Assembly: GCF_002953195.1 (NCBI RefSeq)
Contig: NZ_CP026377.1
Location: 1,550,001-1,614,000 of the forward strand
Length of the DNA stretch: 64,000 nt
Direction: 5' to 3'
Source of the DNA: Mixta gaviniae
Lineage (GTDB): Bacteria > Pseudomonadota > Gammaproteobacteria > Enterobacterales > Enterobacteriaceae
The stretch's first letter is position 1. Each line of letters opens with the position of its first letter. A program made the translations under genes and the position numbers. Under the pieces are notes generated by a model that saw only the letters and a list, made by a program, of their open reading frames with translations, was not told the DNA's origin and ran no database searches. This document shows, piece after piece, positions 24,802 to 36,800 of the stretch.

Positions 24802-26394
24802 GTGCTAGTTTCCAGCAACGTTACCATGCAGTTTGGCAGCAAACCGCTGTTTGAAAATATCTCCGTCAAGTTCGGCGGCGGCAACCGCTACGGCCTGATC
24901 GGCGCCAACGGCAGCGGTAAATCGACCTTTATGAAAATCCTCGGCGGCGATCTGACGCCCACCGCCGGCAACGTCTCCTGCGATCCGAACGAACGTATCG
25001 GTAAGCTGCGCCAGGACCAGTTCGCGTTCGAAAAATTCAGCGTGCTGGATACCGTCATTATGGGACATGACGAGCTGTGGCAGGTGAAGCAGGAGCGCGA
25101 CCGCATTTACGCGCTGCCCGAAATGAGCGAAGAGGATGGCTATAAAGTCGCCGATCTGGAAGTGCTGTATGGCGAAATGGATGGCTATACTGCGGAAGCG
25201 CGCGCCGGCGAACTGCTGATGGGCGTAGGCATTCCGATGGAGCAGCACTACGGCCCGATGAGCGAAGTGGCACCGGGCTGGAAGCTGCGTGTGCTGCTGG
25301 CGCAGGCGCTGTTCTCTAACCCCGATATTCTGCTGCTTGATGAACCGACCAACAACCTGGATATCGATACCATCCGCTGGCTGGAGCAGGTGCTGAACGA
25401 GCGCGACAGCACCATGATCATCATCTCGCACGACCGTCATTTCCTGAATATGGTCTGCACCCATATGGCCGACCTCGACTACGGCGAGCTGCGCATCTAT
25501 CCGGGCAACTACGACGAATATATGACTGCCGCCACCCAGGCGCGTGAGCGTCTGCTGTCTGACAACGCCAAGAAAAAGGCGCAGATCGCTGAGCTGCAGT
25601 CGTTCGTCAGCCGCTTCAGCGCCAACGCCTCTAAGTCTCGTCAGGCGACTTCGCGCGCCAAACAGATTGATAAAATCAAGCTGGATGAAGTCAAAGCCTC
25701 CAGCCGTCAGAACCCGTTTATCCGCTTCGAGCAGGATAAGAAACTGTTCCGCAACGCGCTGGAAGTGGAAGCGCTGACCAAAGGCTTCGATAACGGCCCG
25801 CTGTTCCGCGATCTGAATATGTTGCTGGAAGTGGGCGAGAAGCTGGCAGTGCTGGGAACCAACGGCGTCGGTAAAACCACGCTGCTGAAAACCCTGGTGG
25901 GCGAGCTAATGCCGGAGAGCGGCAGCGTGAAGTGGTCGGAAAATACCCGCATCGGCTATTACGCCCAGGATCATGCGGAAGAGTTCGATAACGATCTCAG
26001 CGTCTTCGACTGGATGAGCCAGTGGAAGCAGGAAGGGGATGATGAGCAGGCGGTGCGCAGCATTCTTGGCCGTCTGCTGTTCAGCCAGGATGAGATCAAA
26101 AAGCCGGCGAAGGTGCTGTCGGGCGGTGAGAAAGGGCGCATGCTGTTCGGCAAGCTGATGATGCAGCGTCCCAACATTCTGATTATGGATGAGCCGACCA
26201 ACCACCTGGATATGGAATCGATCGAATCGCTGAATATGGCGCTGGAAGCTTACCAGGGCACGCTGATCTTCGTGTCTCACGATCGCGAATTCGTCAGCTC
26301 GCTGGCGACGCGCGTAATGGAAATCACGCCGGAACGCGTTATCGATTTCAGCGGCAGCTACGAAGATTACCTGCGCAGCCGCGGCGTGCAATAA
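24802..26394 (+). CDS. ybiT: ABC-F ATPase YbiT
   Basis: Cytoplasmic ABC-F protein with two ATPase domains and no membrane part. Such proteins act on the ribosome. Domain 1 has GANGSGKST and [11 protein letters not shown]; domain 2 has [19 protein letters not shown] and [11 protein letters not shown]. The basic linker between them ([20 protein letters not shown]) is the family interdomain arm. I take the GTG at 24802 as the start: it gives [12 protein letters not shown] and 530 residues as in E. coli, behind TAAGG. Frames reaching upstream run into the preceding terminator. Confidence 0.96.
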   Translation: MLVSSNVTMQFGSKPLFENISVKFGGGNRYGLIGANGSGKSTFMKILGGDLTPTAGNVSCDPNERIGKLRQDQFAFEKFSVLDTVIMGHDELWQVKQERDRIYALPEMSEEDGYKVADLEVLYGEMDGYTAEARAGELLMGVGIPMEQHYGPMSEVAPGWKLRVLLAQALFSNPDILLLDEPTNNLDIDTIRWLEQVLNERDSTMIIISHDRHFLNMVCTHMADLDYGELRIYPGNYDEYMTAATQARERLLSDNAKKKAQIAELQSFVSRFSANASKSRQATSRAKQIDKIKLDEVKASSRQNPFIRFEQDKKLFRNALEVEALTKGFDNGPLFRDLNMLLEVGEKLAVLGTNGVGKTTLLKTLVGELMPESGSVKWSENTRIGYYAQDHAEEFDNDLSVFDWMSQWKQEGDDEQAVRSILGRLLFSQDEIKKPAKVLSGGEKGRMLFGKLMMQRPNILIMDEPTNHLDMESIESLNMALEAYQGTLIFVSHDREFVSSLATRVMEITPERVIDFSGSYEDYLRSRGVQ

Positions 26395-26398
26395 GCGC

Positions 26399-26455
26399 CC
26401 GGCGCGATCCGCGCCGGTTAGCCTACCCTCCAGAGGCCGCCTTTTCGGGCGGCCT
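26399..26455. terminator. Hairpins between convergent ybiT and the GGDEF gene
   Basis: CCGGCGCG-ATC-CGCGCCGG (26399-26417) and AGGCCGCC / GGCGGCCT (26434-26441, 26448-26455) with TTATTGTT after the second. The second ends at the stop codon of the opposing gene. Confidence 0.7.
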
Positions 26456-28046
26456 TATTGTTCCTCCGCCAGCGATGGCATATTGCTGATCCACACCTGA
26501 TTTTTCCCGCGATGTTTGGCCTGATAGAGCGCCGCATCCGCCTGCGCGATCAGCGCGGCGGGCGTGACATCGGGCAGCACGCGCGGCTGCCAGTGCATGC
26601 CGACGCTAATCGTTACCACTTTTTCCGCTACGCTGCTTTTCTCATGGGGCAGCTCCAGCGCCGCCACCGCGCGCACCGCCTGCAGCGCCAGCAGATGCGC
26701 TTCCGGCTGCGTTTTATCGCCGACCACGATAATAAATTCCTCGCCGCCGTAGCGGGCGACAAAGGCTTCGCTGTACTGCAGCTGCTGCTTCAGGCAGGCG
26801 CCGACCTGGCGCAGGCATTCATCGCCCGCCAGATGGCCGTAATTATCGTTATAGGCTTTGAACGCATCGATATCGAGCAGCATCACCGTCAGCGGCGAGC
26901 GCAGCTTTAGCGCACGCTCCATCGCGCGCGGCAGAAACCAGTCCAGCTGGCGGCGGTTAGCCAGCCCGGTCAGGCCATCCAGCATCGCCAGACCCTGCAG
27001 GGTGCGGTTCATGCTGGTGAGCTGATCGCGTACGCGCGTCAGCTCCTGCTGATTGCGCAGGTTTAGCCGGATATGGTGCAGAATGATAAAGCCCAGCAGA
27101 AACAGCAGCGCCAGCAGCACCAGGTTCAGCAGCACAAAGCCGATGGAGTCGGCAATCCAGTCCTGGCGCACCTGTTGGCGATCGTAGCCTGCCGTCACCA
27201 CCAGCGGATAGCTCTTCAGGCTGGCGTAACCGAAAATACGTGCCCGCCCGTCCACCGCCGCGCGATAGATAGCCGCGCCGCTGGGGTGTTTTTCAGCAGT
27301 TCGGTAAACAGCGGGCTGAGCGAAATATTCTGATTGATCAGCGCATCGCTGTAGGGACGGATATAGAGCAGATGGCCGTCCCGCTTCATCAGCGCCATCA
27401 GATCGCGGTCGCCGAGGTTATAGTAATCGTACACCTGGCGGAAATAGTCGAGGCGGATGCCGGCCATCACCACGCCGCGAAAGCGGCCGTCGGGATAGCT
27501 CAGGCGGGTGGAGACCGGGATCACCAGCCGGCCGGTGATACGGCTGCGGATCACCGCGCCGATATGCAGTTCGCTCTTTATCGCGTCGCGATGAAAGCGA
27601 AAATATTCCCGGTCAGCGTTATTGGCGCGGCGCGGCACCGGATAATCGGACGAAACCTGAGGATTACCCTCTTCATTGAAAATCAGGATATTGTCGAGCG
27701 GCGACAGCGCCGCCTTGCGGGTATGCAGCAGCTGATGCAGATAGGCTTTCTGCGTTTCGACGCCGTTTTCATTGATGCGATCGCGAATATCGCGCAGCGT
27801 CAGATCAATCTGCAGAAAGGTGTCTTCCGCCTGGCGGGAAAGGGAAACTGACAGGTTGCGCGCGTTCTCCTCCGTCAGGTGCAGCGTGCGCTGCCAGCTG
27901 TTCCACAGCGTCCAGCTGTCAATGGCGATGACCGTGCCGCTGATAACGAACAGAAACACCAGCATCATCTGGCGCAGCACGGGCTTTGACGCGCCGTCGC
28001 TCTCTTGATTCATCGCATGCGCTTGTTTCGTTTTTCCATTATCCAT
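26455..28046 (-). pseudogene. Membrane diguanylate cyclase (sensor plus GGDEF), frameshifted
   Basis: Makes cyclic di-GMP. Near the N-terminus is a transmembrane helix (MLVFLFVISGTVIAIDSW), then a periplasmic Cache-type sensor (DNILIFNEEGNPQVSSDYPV in part), a second helix (FVLLNLVLLALLFLLGFII), and a GGDEF domain with active-site GGEEF (ARYGGEEFIIV) and the MLDGLTGLANRRQLD start. The sensor half ends out of frame after KNTPA. The second half continues as GAAIYRAAVDGRARIFGY. One base added to the G4 run at 27283-27286 (a C run on the coding strand) joins them into about 530 residues. Start choice among three nearby Met codons is uncertain. Confidence 0.85.
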
Positions 28047-28120
28047 GTTTCAAATATAACCAGGGAAAGGAAAAGCTGCCGGATAACAAGCGCAGCAGAG
28101 AGGGCGGCACGGTTTTACCG

Positions 28121-28879
28121 CTACGGCTGACCACACACCTCGCAGGCGGGATCTTTCGCCACCTTCATTTCACGGAACTGCAGCGTCATCGCGTCATACA
28201 TAAGCAGCTTGGCGTCGACCGGGGCGCCGTAGCGCGTCAGCAGGCGGATCGCTTCCATCGCCTGCAGCGAGCCGATCACGCCGACCAGCGGCGCCATCAC
28301 GCCCGCTTCCACACAGCTTAGCGCTTCGCCGCCGAACAGCCGGCTAAGGCAGCGGTAGCAGGGCTGGCTCTCATCCTGCCAGCTGAAGACGCTGATCTGC
28401 CCCTCCATGCGGATCGCCGCGCCGGAGACCAGCGGAACGCGCAGCCGATGGCAGAGCCGGTTCAGCTGTTCGCGCGTCGCCACATTATCGCTGCAGTCCA
28501 GCACCACCTGATGCTGCGCGATCAGCTGCGAGAGTGCTTCATCCTCCAGCCGCGCGTTAAGCGCGCGCAGCTGCACCAGCGGGTTGATTTGCGCCAGCCT
28601 GCGGCGCGCCGATTCAACTTTCGGCGCGCCGACCTCAGCGTCGCTGTGCAGCACCTGACGCTGCAGGTTGGAGCGTGACACCACATCGAAATCGAGCAGG
28701 GTCAGCGTACCGATGCCGGCCGAGACCAGGTAGGGGCTGGCAGCGCAGCCCAGGCCGCCAAGGCCCACCACCAGCGCGCTGGCCGCTTTTAGCCGCTCCT
28801 GGCCCTCGAAATCGAAACCGCGCAGCACAATCTGGCGGTTATAGCGCAGGGTCTCCTCGTCGCTCAGCTCCGGCAGCAT
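28121..28879 (-). CDS. moeB: Molybdopterin-synthase adenylyltransferase MoeB
   Basis: E1-like enzyme that adenylates the MoaD C-terminus for sulfur transfer in molybdenum cofactor synthesis. The ATP loop is GLGGLGCAASPYL, preceded by RYNRQIVLRGFDF. Zinc is held by CYRC and the C-terminal CEVC, and the conserved cysteine lies in SCVEAGVMAP. The ATG at 28879 follows GGAGG and gives 252 residues, close to E. coli. It starts two bases outside the moeA stop, so moeA-moeB is a coupled operon. Confidence 0.96.
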   Translation of the reverse strand: MLPELSDEETLRYNRQIVLRGFDFEGQERLKAASALVVGLGGLGCAASPYLVSAGIGTLTLLDFDVVSRSNLQRQVLHSDAEVGAPKVESARRRLAQINPLVQLRALNARLEDEALSQLIAQHQVVLDCSDNVATREQLNRLCHRLRVPLVSGAAIRMEGQISVFSWQDESQPCYRCLSRLFGGEALSCVEAGVMAPLVGVIGSLQAMEAIRLLTRYGAPVDAKLLMYDAMTLQFREMKVAKDPACEVCGQP

Positions 28880-28880
28880 C

Positions 28881-30113
28881 TCAGCCTCCCAACAGGGCGT
28901 TAAACGGTTCGATCTCCACCCATTCGCCCGGCTCGACGCTGCCGCGATCGCGCTCCAGCACGATAAAGCAGTTGGCCTGGCTAAAGGAGCTGAACACATG
29001 CGAGCCCTGATGCCCGGTGCTGGCGACCTGCAGTTCGCCATCTTCGCCGCGGCTGAACAGCCCGCGCTGGAAGTCGAGGCGCCCCGGCGACTTTTTCAGA
29101 CGGCTGACGGCGCGCGCGCGCTGACGCGGCGGCAGCGCGGCGGCCTGTAATCCGCTCAGCTTCGCCAGCAGCGGCTGTACCAGCTGATAGAAGGTGACGG
29201 CGGCGGAGACCGGGTTGCCCGGCAGACCGCAAAACCAGCTCTGGCTCAGGCGACCGAAGGCGAACGGCTTGCCCGGTTTGATCGCCAGCTTCCAAAAGGT
29301 GATTTCGCCCAGCTCGTCCAGCATCGCTTTGGTATAGTCCGCCTCGCCGACCGAGACGCCGCCGCTGCTGATCACCAGATCCGCCTCGCGGTCGGCACGC
29401 AGAAAGGCGGCGCGCAGCGCGTCAGGATCGTCGCGGATAATCCCTAAATCGATCACCTCGCAGCCGAGCGCGTCAAGCATCAGGCGCACGGCGAAGCGGT
29501 TGGTATCATAGATCTGGCCCGCCGCCAGCGGCTCGCCGACCGGCTGTAGCTCATCGCCGGTCGAGAAGATCGCCACGCGCAGCCGGCGCAGCACGTCCAC
29601 TTCGCCAATACCGAGCGAGGCGATCAGCGGCAGCTCCGCCGCGCCCAAACGTACGCCTGCCGTCAGCACGCTGTCGCCCTGGCGGATATCTTCACCGGCG
29701 CGGCGGATGTTCTGTCCCGCCTTCACTGCGGCGGTAAAGCGCACGCGATCGCCCTCGGGGACGCTCTCTTCCTGCATCACTACCGCCTCCGCACCCGCCG
29801 GCACCGGCGCGCCGGTCATAATGCGGATACAGCTGCCCGCAGGCCAGTCGCCGCTAAAGGGGGCGCCGGCGAAGGCTTTGCCCGCTACCGGTAGCGCATC
29901 GCCACCGAGATCGGCCAGGCGCACCGCATAGCCATCCATCGCCGAGTTATCGAACGGCGGCACGTTGAGCGGCGAAACCACCGGCGCGGCGGTGATGCGG
30001 CCCGCGGCGCGATAGATTGAGAGACGCTCGCTGTCGGTCAGCGGCGTCAGCTGTGCCAGCATTTTTTGCCGGGCGTCTTCAAGGGAGATGAGTCCCGCGG
30101 TAAAACTTTCCAT
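28881..30113 (-). CDS. moeA: Molybdopterin molybdenumtransferase MoeA
   Basis: Inserts molybdate into adenylated molybdopterin. 410 residues. Typical segments are [12 protein letters not shown] (54-65), [18 protein letters not shown] (given in part), the [10 protein letters not shown] loop that binds the cofactor, and GKPFAFG with GLPGNPVSA. The ATG at 30113 follows GGAGG four bases away. It is the first gene of the moeAB operon. It diverges from iaaA across about 250 bp, in which I find no clear operator. Confidence 0.96.
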   Translation of the reverse strand: MESFTAGLISLEDARQKMLAQLTPLTDSERLSIYRAAGRITAAPVVSPLNVPPFDNSAMDGYAVRLADLGGDALPVAGKAFAGAPFSGDWPAGSCIRIMTGAPVPAGAEAVVMQEESVPEGDRVRFTAAVKAGQNIRRAGEDIRQGDSVLTAGVRLGAAELPLIASLGIGEVDVLRRLRVAIFSTGDELQPVGEPLAAGQIYDTNRFAVRLMLDALGCEVIDLGIIRDDPDALRAAFLRADREADLVISSGGVSVGEADYTKAMLDELGEITFWKLAIKPGKPFAFGRLSQSWFCGLPGNPVSAAVTFYQLVQPLLAKLSGLQAAALPPRQRARAVSRLKKSPGRLDFQRGLFSRGEDGELQVASTGHQGSHVFSSFSQANCFIVLERDRGSVEPGEWVEIEPFNALLGG

Positions 30114-30362
30114 TTGGCCTCCGGCCAGAAACGACTGATGGGGGTTATTATGGCGCGAAACACGCCGACGATCATCCCGTCCGCGCGCACACCGCAGCGA
30201 GTGTTAAGTTTGGTTATGAGTTATAACGCTTTGTTATTAAAGCAGGCCGGGCTTTCCGCTTTACATCGCCTTGCTGGCTACCTATAGTCAAAATTTGCCG
30301 AAAAATCATAACATCACATCATCTCAGCCGTTTCCGGCGGATTCAGAACACAGGGTAAACGC

Positions 30363-31319
30363 ATGATGGGCAGAGCAGCCATTGCCATTCACGGCGGCGC
30401 GGGAGCGATTGCGCGCGCGGCGCTGAGCGCCGAACAGGAACAGCGCTATAGAGAGGCGTTAAGCGCGATTGTCGCCAGCGGCCAGACGATCCTTGCGGCG
30501 GGCGGCAGCGCGCTGGATGCGGTGACGGAAGCGGTGCGCCTGCTGGAGGAGTGCCCGCTGTTCAACGCCGGCAAAGGCAGCGTTTTTACCCACAGCGGCA
30601 GCCATGAACTCGACGCCTGCATAATGGATGGCCGCACGCAGAACGCGGGCGCGGTGGCGGGCGTGGCACGCATCCGCAATCCGGTGCTGGCGGCGCGCGC
30701 GGTGCTGGAAAACAGCCCGCACGTTTTGCTGAGCGGCGCAGGGGCGGAGCAGTTCGCTCTTGAGCAGGGGCTGGAGCAGGTGGCGCCCGATTTCTTTTCT
30801 ACCGATGCGCGCTGGCAGCAGCTGCAGCGCGCGCTGGCGACGCAGCAAACGCTGCTGGATCACGATGGCGCGGCGGAAGCGGCGCCGCTCGATGCCGACC
30901 GCAAGCTGGGTACCGTCGGCGCCGTGGCCTGTGACGGCGAAGGCAATCTGGCCGCCGCCACTTCGACCGGCGGCATGACCAATAAACGGGTGGGGCGGAT
31001 AGGCGACTCGCCGCTGCCGGGCGCCGGCTGCTTCAGCAATGGGCGGGTGGCGGTCTCCTGCACCGGTACCGGCGAAGTCTTTATCCGCGCGCTGGCTGCC
31101 TATGACGTCGCCGCGCTGATGGAGTATGGCGGCTACAGCCTGCGCCAGGCGTGCGCCCATGTGATCCACGATAAAATTCCCGCGCTGGAAGGCAGCGGCG
31201 GCCTGATCGCCATCGACGCCGCCGGCAATATCGCCATGCCGTTCAATACCGAAGGCATGTATCGCGGTTACGGCTATGCGGGCGAAAGCCCGGTAGTGGA
31301 TATCTACCGGTCGCGCTAA
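30363..31319 (+). CDS. iaaA: Isoaspartyl peptidase / plant-type L-asparaginase
   Basis: N-terminal-nucleophile hydrolase that cleaves isoaspartyl dipeptides and asparagine. It is made as a precursor and cuts itself before Thr184 in GTVGAVA, giving alpha and beta subunits. The beginning AIAIHGGAGAI, NAGKGSVFT and the beta segment STGGMTNKRVGRIGDSPLPGAG (in part) are diagnostic. Length 318. Two Met codons start the frame; the second (30366) would match the E. coli N-terminus better. gsiA begins ten bases after the stop, so iaaA heads the gsiABCD operon as in E. coli, linking isopeptide cleavage with glutathione/peptide import. Confidence 0.95.
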   Translation: MMGRAAIAIHGGAGAIARAALSAEQEQRYREALSAIVASGQTILAAGGSALDAVTEAVRLLEECPLFNAGKGSVFTHSGSHELDACIMDGRTQNAGAVAGVARIRNPVLAARAVLENSPHVLLSGAGAEQFALEQGLEQVAPDFFSTDARWQQLQRALATQQTLLDHDGAAEAAPLDADRKLGTVGAVACDGEGNLAAATSTGGMTNKRVGRIGDSPLPGAGCFSNGRVAVSCTGTGEVFIRALAAYDVAALMEYGGYSLRQACAHVIHDKIPALEGSGGLIAIDAAGNIAMPFNTEGMYRGYGYAGESPVVDIYRSR

Positions 31320-31328
31320 GGAGCCGTT

Positions 31329-33185
31329 ATGACACAGCCTTCTTCTTTTACGCTGGCGGACGACAGCGTGCTGGCGGTACGCGATCTTAGCGTCAGTTTT
31401 ACGCAGCAGGGCCAGACGACTCAGGCGGTACGCCAGCTCTCGCTGGAGGTGCGCCGTGGCGAAACGCTGGCGCTGGTGGGTGAATCGGGATCCGGTAAAT
31501 CGGTCACTTCGCTGGCGCTGATGCGCCTGATTGAGCAGGGCGGCGGCCGCCTCGACAGCGGCGAGCTGTGGCTGCGGCGGCGCGATAATTCAGTGGTTGA
31601 TCTGGCGCGGCTGCGCCAGTCGCAGATGCGCGCAATACGCGGCGCCGATATGGCGATGATTTTCCAGGAGCCGATGACCTCGCTGAACCCGGTGTTTACC
31701 GTCGGCGACCAGATTGCCGAATCGGTACGTCTGCATCAGGGCAAAAGCCATCAGCAGGCGCTGGCGGAGGCGCGGCGCATGCTCGATCTGGTGCGTATCC
31801 CCGAAGCGCAAAACGTTATGACCCGCTTTCCCCATCAGCTTTCCGGCGGCATGCGTCAGCGTGTGATGATCGCCATGGCGCTCTCCTGCCGGCCGGCGCT
31901 GCTGATCGCCGACGAGCCGACCACCGCGCTGGACGTGACCATCCAGGCGCAGATCCTGCAGCTGATCCGTGTACTACAAAAAGAGATGGCGATGGGCGTG
32001 ATTTTTATCACGCACGATATGGGCGTGGTGGCGGAAATGGCCGATCGCGTGCAGGTGATGTACCGCGGCGAAGTGGTGGAAAGTAATGAGACCGCCGCGC
32101 TGTTCAGCGCGCCGCAGCAGCCCTACACGCGCGCACTGCTGGCGGCGGTGCCGCGCCTTGGCGCGATGCATGGCCAGCCGCTGCCGCGCAAGTTTCCGTT
32201 GCCGGGCGAACAGGAGAGTAGTGAAACGCTGCCCGACACGGTGCGCCGCGCCGGCGAGCCGGTCTTACAGGTGCGCGATCTGGTGACCCGTTTCGATATC
32301 CGCGGCGGCCTGCTGAACCGCGTTAAGTGGCGAGTGCATGCGGTGGAAAAGGTCAGTTTCGATCTGCATGCGGGCGAGACGCTGGCGCTGGTGGGAGAGT
32401 CAGGCTGTGGCAAATCGACCACCGGCCGTTCGCTGCTGCGTCTGGTGGAAAGCCAGGGTGGCAGCATCACCTTTAACGGCCAGCGCATCGATCGCCTGCG
32501 GCCGCATCAGCTGTCGCATCTGCGGCGCGATATTCAGTTTATCTTTCAGGATCCCTACGCGTCGCTCGATCCGCGGCTTACCGTCGGCTTTTCAATTATG
32601 GAGCCGCTGCTGATCCATAAGGCGATGCCGCGCGCCGAGGCGGAAAAGCGCGTCGCCTGGCTGCTGGAAAGGGTTGGGCTGCTGCCGGAACACGCGCGCC
32701 GCTACCCGCACGAATTTTCCGGTGGGCAGCGGCAGCGCATCTGCATCGCCCGCGCGCTGGCGCTTAATCCAAAAGTGGTGATTGCCGATGAATCGGTGTC
32801 GGCGCTGGATGTCTCGATCCAGGCACAGATTGTGAACCTGATGCTCGATCTGCAGCGTGAGTTCGGCATCGCGTTTCTGTTTATTTCGCACGATATGGCG
32901 GTGGTGGAGCGCATCAGCCATCGCGTGGCGGTGATGTATCTCGGGCAAATCGTCGAGATCGGGCCACGCCAGGCGGTGTTTGAAAACCCGCAGCACCCCT
33001 ACACCCGCAAGCTAATGGCGGCGGTGCCGGTGGCCGATCCGGGACACCGACGGCGTGAACGCGCGCTGCTGGTGGATGAGCTGCCCAGCCCTCTGCGCGC
33101 GCCGGGCGATGAGCCGACCGTCGCGCCGTTAATCAAAGTAGGCGACCAGCACTACGTCGCCCGTCATACCATCAGCGGCGCCTGA
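31329..33185 (+). CDS. gsiA: Glutathione ABC transporter ATP-binding protein GsiA
   Basis: Double ATPase (618 residues) that powers glutathione import. The first half has [22 protein letters not shown] and [14 protein letters not shown]; the second has [23 protein letters not shown] and [13 protein letters not shown]. Each half ends with the oligopeptide-transporter C-terminal segment ([22 protein letters not shown]). It is the fused form of OppD and OppF. It is the second gene of iaaA-gsiABCD. Confidence 0.96.
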   Translation: MTQPSSFTLADDSVLAVRDLSVSFTQQGQTTQAVRQLSLEVRRGETLALVGESGSGKSVTSLALMRLIEQGGGRLDSGELWLRRRDNSVVDLARLRQSQMRAIRGADMAMIFQEPMTSLNPVFTVGDQIAESVRLHQGKSHQQALAEARRMLDLVRIPEAQNVMTRFPHQLSGGMRQRVMIAMALSCRPALLIADEPTTALDVTIQAQILQLIRVLQKEMAMGVIFITHDMGVVAEMADRVQVMYRGEVVESNETAALFSAPQQPYTRALLAAVPRLGAMHGQPLPRKFPLPGEQESSETLPDTVRRAGEPVLQVRDLVTRFDIRGGLLNRVKWRVHAVEKVSFDLHAGETLALVGESGCGKSTTGRSLLRLVESQGGSITFNGQRIDRLRPHQLSHLRRDIQFIFQDPYASLDPRLTVGFSIMEPLLIHKAMPRAEAEKRVAWLLERVGLLPEHARRYPHEFSGGQRQRICIARALALNPKVVIADESVSALDVSIQAQIVNLMLDLQREFGIAFLFISHDMAVVERISHRVAVMYLGQIVEIGPRQAVFENPQHPYTRKLMAAVPVADPGHRRRERALLVDELPSPLRAPGDEPTVAPLIKVGDQHYVARHTISGA

Positions 33186-33237
33186 GCGGGCCCGGCTTTT
33201 GCATAACTCAGACAGGGATTACAGGAGAATACGCACT

Positions 33238-34776
33238 ATGACAATTCAGACCTCACGCAAATGGCTGTTGACGGCCGGCCTGCTCGGCGCCGTGGCCGCC
33301 GCGCCCGCCTGGGCGGCGAAGGACGCGGTGATCGCCGTCGGCTCCAACTTCACTACCCTCGACCCGTATGACGCTAACGATACGCTGTCGCAGGCGGTGG
33401 CGAAATCGTTCTATCAGGGGCTGTTCGGCTTCGATAAAGAGATGAAGCTGGTAAACGTGCTGGCGGAAAGTTACCAGGCAAGCCCGGACGGCCTGACCTG
33501 GACCATCAAGCTGCGCTCCGGCATTAAGTTTCAGGACGGCACCGATTTCAACGCCGAAGCGGTGAAAGTCAACCTCGACCGCGCCAGTGACGAAGATAAC
33601 CACCTCAAGCGCTATAACCTGTTTAAACATATCGCCACCACCGAGGCGATCGATCCCACTACGGTGAAAATCACCCTAAAACAGCCGTTCTCGGCCTTTA
33701 TCAATATTCTGGCGCACCCGGCGGCGGCGATGATCTCCCCGACAGCGTTGAAAAAATATGGCAAAGAGATCGGCTTCCATCCGGTCGGCACCGGGCCGTA
33801 TCAGTTCGTCACCTGGAACCAGACCGATTTTGTGAAGGTGAAAAAGTGGGATGGCTACTGGAAAAAAGGTTATCCGAAGCTGGATTCCATTACCTGGCGC
33901 CCGATTGTCGATAACAATACCCGCGCGGCGATGCTGCAGACCGGCGAGGCCAACTTCGCCTTCCCGATCCCCTACGAGCAGGCGAAGCTGCTGGAAAAAA
34001 ACAGCAAGCTGGATCTGGTCAGCACCCCATCGATCATGCAGCGCTATATCAGCCTGAATGTGACGCAGAAGCCGTTTGATAACCCGAAAGTGCGCGAGGC
34101 GATCAACTACGCCATTAACCGCCAGGCGCTGAGCAAGGTCGCCTTTGCCGGCTACGCTACGCCGGCGACCGGCATTGTGCCGCCTTCTATCGCGTATGCC
34201 CAGAGCTACCCGGCGATCGAATACAACCCGGCGAAGGCGCGTGAGCTGCTGAAAGAGGCGGGTTACCCTAACGGCTTCAGCACTACGCTCTGGTCTTCCC
34301 ATAACCACAGCACTGCGCAAAAGGTGCTGCAGTTTACCCAGCAGCAGCTGGCGCAGGTCGGCATCAAGGTGAAGGTCACCGCCATGGACGCCGGCCAGCG
34401 TGCAGCGGAAGTGGAAGGCAAAGGGCAGAAAGAGAGCGGTGTGCGCATGTTCTATACCGGCTGGTCCGCCTCGACCGGTGAAGCGGACTGGGCGCTGACG
34501 CCGCTGTTTGCCACTGCCTCCTGGCCGCCGACCATCTTTAATACCGCCTTCTACAGCAACAAGCAGGTGGATAACGATCTTGGCGATGCGCTGAAAACCA
34601 CCGATACGGCGAAAAAGGCGCAGCTCTATAAAGACGCGCAGGATCGCATCTGGAACGATCGCCCATGGGTACCGCTGGTGGTGGAGAAGCTGGTTTCGGC
34701 GAACACCAAATCGCTGACCGGTTTTTATATGATGCCGGACACCTCATTTAACTTTGATGAAGCCGATCTGAAGTAA
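33238..34776 (+). CDS. gsiB: Glutathione-binding periplasmic protein GsiB
   Basis: Family 5 solute-binding protein that presents glutathione to GsiCD. The signal peptide ([19 protein letters not shown]) ends before [35 protein letters not shown] and VGTGPYQF are the family signatures. The ATG at 33238 gives 512 residues, equal to E. coli; AGGAG lies ten bases before it, a somewhat long spacing. The upstream in-frame ATG would spoil the signal peptide. Same operon as gsiA. Confidence 0.95.
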   Translation: MTIQTSRKWLLTAGLLGAVAAAPAWAAKDAVIAVGSNFTTLDPYDANDTLSQAVAKSFYQGLFGFDKEMKLVNVLAESYQASPDGLTWTIKLRSGIKFQDGTDFNAEAVKVNLDRASDEDNHLKRYNLFKHIATTEAIDPTTVKITLKQPFSAFINILAHPAAAMISPTALKKYGKEIGFHPVGTGPYQFVTWNQTDFVKVKKWDGYWKKGYPKLDSITWRPIVDNNTRAAMLQTGEANFAFPIPYEQAKLLEKNSKLDLVSTPSIMQRYISLNVTQKPFDNPKVREAINYAINRQALSKVAFAGYATPATGIVPPSIAYAQSYPAIEYNPAKARELLKEAGYPNGFSTTLWSSHNHSTAQKVLQFTQQQLAQVGIKVKVTAMDAGQRAAEVEGKGQKESGVRMFYTGWSASTGEADWALTPLFATASWPPTIFNTAFYSNKQVDNDLGDALKTTDTAKKAQLYKDAQDRIWNDRPWVPLVVEKLVSANTKSLTGFYMMPDTSFNFDEADLK

Positions 34777-34827
34777 TGGTCGTCGACGCCGGCTATGCAG
34801 GCCGGCCTCGACGGCGCAGGGAAACGC

Positions 34828-35748
34828 ATGCTGAACTATTTTCTTAAACGCCTGCTGGGCCTGATCCCGACGCTGCTGATTGTGGCGGTGCTGGTGTTTC
34901 TTTTTGTGCATCTGCTGCCGGGCGATCCGGCGCGGCTGGTGGCCGGGCCGGAAGCGGACGCCGGCGTGGTGGAGATGGTGCGCCAGTCGCTGGGGCTGGA
35001 TCAGCCGCTGCCGCAGCAGTTCTGGCATTTTATGGTCAACGCGCTGCAGGGCGATTTCGGCACCTCCATGGTCTCGAAACGCCCGGTGGCGCAGGAGATC
35101 GCCTCGCGCTTTATGCCGACCTTCTGGCTGACGTTGACCAGCATGGTCTGGTCGGTCATTTTCGGCATGGCGATCGGCATCGTCTCCGCCGTCTGGCGCA
35201 ACCGCTGGCCGGATCGCATCGGCATGACGCTGGCGGTGTCCGGCATCTCTTTCCCTGCCTTCGCGCTGGGGATGCTGCTGATGCAGGTCTTCTCTGTCGA
35301 GCTGGGCTGGCTGCCGACCGTCGGCGCCGACAGCTGGCAGCACTATATTCTGCCGTCGATTACCCTGGGCGCGGCGGTGGCGTCGATTATGGCGCGCTTT
35401 ACCCGCGCCTCATTCGTCGAGGTGATGCAGGAGGACTATATGCGCACCGCGCGCGCCAAAGGCGTGCGCGAATCGCGGGTGATCGTGAAGCATGGCCTGC
35501 GCAACGCGATGATCCCGGTCGTCACCATGATGGGCCTGCAGTTCGGCTTTCTGCTGGGCGGCTCGATCGTGGTGGAGGTGGTGTTTAACTGGCCAGGACT
35601 GGGACGCCTGCTGGTGGACTCAGTGGAGATGCGCGACTATCCGGTGATTCAGGCGGAGGTGCTGCTGTTCTCGCTGGAGTTTATTGTGATCAACCTGATT
35701 GTGGACATGCTGTATGCCGCCATCAATCCCGCCATACGTTACAAATAA
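34828..35748 (+). CDS. gsiC: Glutathione ABC transporter permease GsiC
   Basis: Inner-membrane permease of the DppB/OppB family, 306 residues as in E. coli. It begins [18 protein letters not shown] and contains [13 protein letters not shown]. The EAA-type loop is [12 protein letters not shown], followed by [16 protein letters not shown]. It pairs with GsiD. I use the ATG at 34828, behind AGGGAAACGC, since the earlier ATG in frame adds a tail not seen in the family. gsiD starts nine bases after its stop. Confidence 0.95.
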   Translation: MLNYFLKRLLGLIPTLLIVAVLVFLFVHLLPGDPARLVAGPEADAGVVEMVRQSLGLDQPLPQQFWHFMVNALQGDFGTSMVSKRPVAQEIASRFMPTFWLTLTSMVWSVIFGMAIGIVSAVWRNRWPDRIGMTLAVSGISFPAFALGMLLMQVFSVELGWLPTVGADSWQHYILPSITLGAAVASIMARFTRASFVEVMQEDYMRTARAKGVRESRVIVKHGLRNAMIPVVTMMGLQFGFLLGGSIVVEVVFNWPGLGRLLVDSVEMRDYPVIQAEVLLFSLEFIVINLIVDMLYAAINPAIRYK

Positions 35749-35757
35749 GGAGCTGCG

Positions 35758-36663
35758 ATGAACAACTGGCGACGTGAAGCGGCTCTGAAGGCGATGCCCC
35801 TGCAGCGCAACGATGGCGTGCGCACGCCGTGGCGCGAATTCTGGCGGCGCTTTCGCCGTCAGCATGTGGCGCTGGCGGCCGGCTTCTTTGTGCTGGCGCT
35901 GATTGTGCTGGCGGCGATTGCGCCCTGGGTGGCGCCGTTCGATGCGGAGAACTATTTCGACTACGACCGGCTGACCGAAGGGCCGTCCGCGCTGCACTGG
36001 TTTGGCGTCGATTCGTTGGGGCGTGATATCTTCAGCCGGGTGCTGGTCGGTACGCGTATTTCGCTGCTGGCGGGCTTCTTCTCCGTGGCGATCGGCACGG
36101 TGATCGGTACCGCGCTCGGCCTGCTGGCGGGTTATTACGAGGGCTGGTGGGATCGCATTATCATGCGTATCTGTGATGTGCTGTTCGCGTTCCCCGGCAT
36201 TTTGCTGGCAATTGCGGTGGTGGCGATCATGGGCAGCGGCATGTCTAACGTGATTGTCGCGGTGGCGATCTTCAGCGTGCCCGCCTTTGCCCGCCTGGTG
36301 CGCGGCAATACGCTGGTGTTGAAGCATCAGACTTTTATCGAGTCGGCGCGCAGCATCGGCGCCTCTGACTGGACGATTATCGTGCGCCATATCCTGCCCG
36401 GCACGGTGTCATCGATTGTGGTCTATTTCACTATGCGCATCGGCACCTCGATCATTACTGCTGCCAGCCTCTCTTTTCTCGGGCTTGGCGCGCAGCCGCC
36501 GACGCCGGAGTGGGGCGCGATGCTCAACGAGGCGCGCGCGGATATGGTGATGGCGCCGCACGTGGCGATCTTCCCCAGCCTGGCGATTTTCCTGACGGTG
36601 CTGGCGTTCAACCTGCTGGGCGACGGTCTGCGCGACGCGCTCGATCCAAAGCTAAAGAGCTAA
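35758..36663 (+). CDS. gsiD: Glutathione ABC transporter permease GsiD
   Basis: Second permease of the importer, DppC/OppC family, 301 residues. The typical N-terminal cytoplasmic tail is followed by a first helix ([24 protein letters not shown] in part). [24 protein letters not shown] (in part) and the EAA loop [20 protein letters not shown] (20 residues) are diagnostic. AAGGAG-type spacing precedes its ATG. It closes the operon; a clean terminator follows five bases after the stop. Confidence 0.95.
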   Translation: MNNWRREAALKAMPLQRNDGVRTPWREFWRRFRRQHVALAAGFFVLALIVLAAIAPWVAPFDAENYFDYDRLTEGPSALHWFGVDSLGRDIFSRVLVGTRISLLAGFFSVAIGTVIGTALGLLAGYYEGWWDRIIMRICDVLFAFPGILLAIAVVAIMGSGMSNVIVAVAIFSVPAFARLVRGNTLVLKHQTFIESARSIGASDWTIIVRHILPGTVSSIVVYFTMRIGTSIITAASLSFLGLGAQPPTPEWGAMLNEARADMVMAPHVAIFPSLAIFLTVLAFNLLGDGLRDALDPKLKS

Positions 36664-36667
36664 CCGC

Positions 36668-36694
36668 AAAAAGCCCGCATCAGCGGGCTTTTTT
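36668..36694 (+). terminator. Rho-independent terminator of iaaA-gsiABCD
   Basis: AAAAAGCCCGC-ATCA-GCGGGCTTTTTT, symmetrical with A and T runs, just after the gsiD stop. Confidence 0.96.
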
Positions 36695-36800
36695 CTTTAT
36701 CGCTTGCGGCACCGGATTTGACGACGGATCGCCGTTCGCGCCGCGCCGCGCTTTTTCGCTGTCTACACTTAGCGTCTGGACAAGATAAAAGGAAAAAAGA

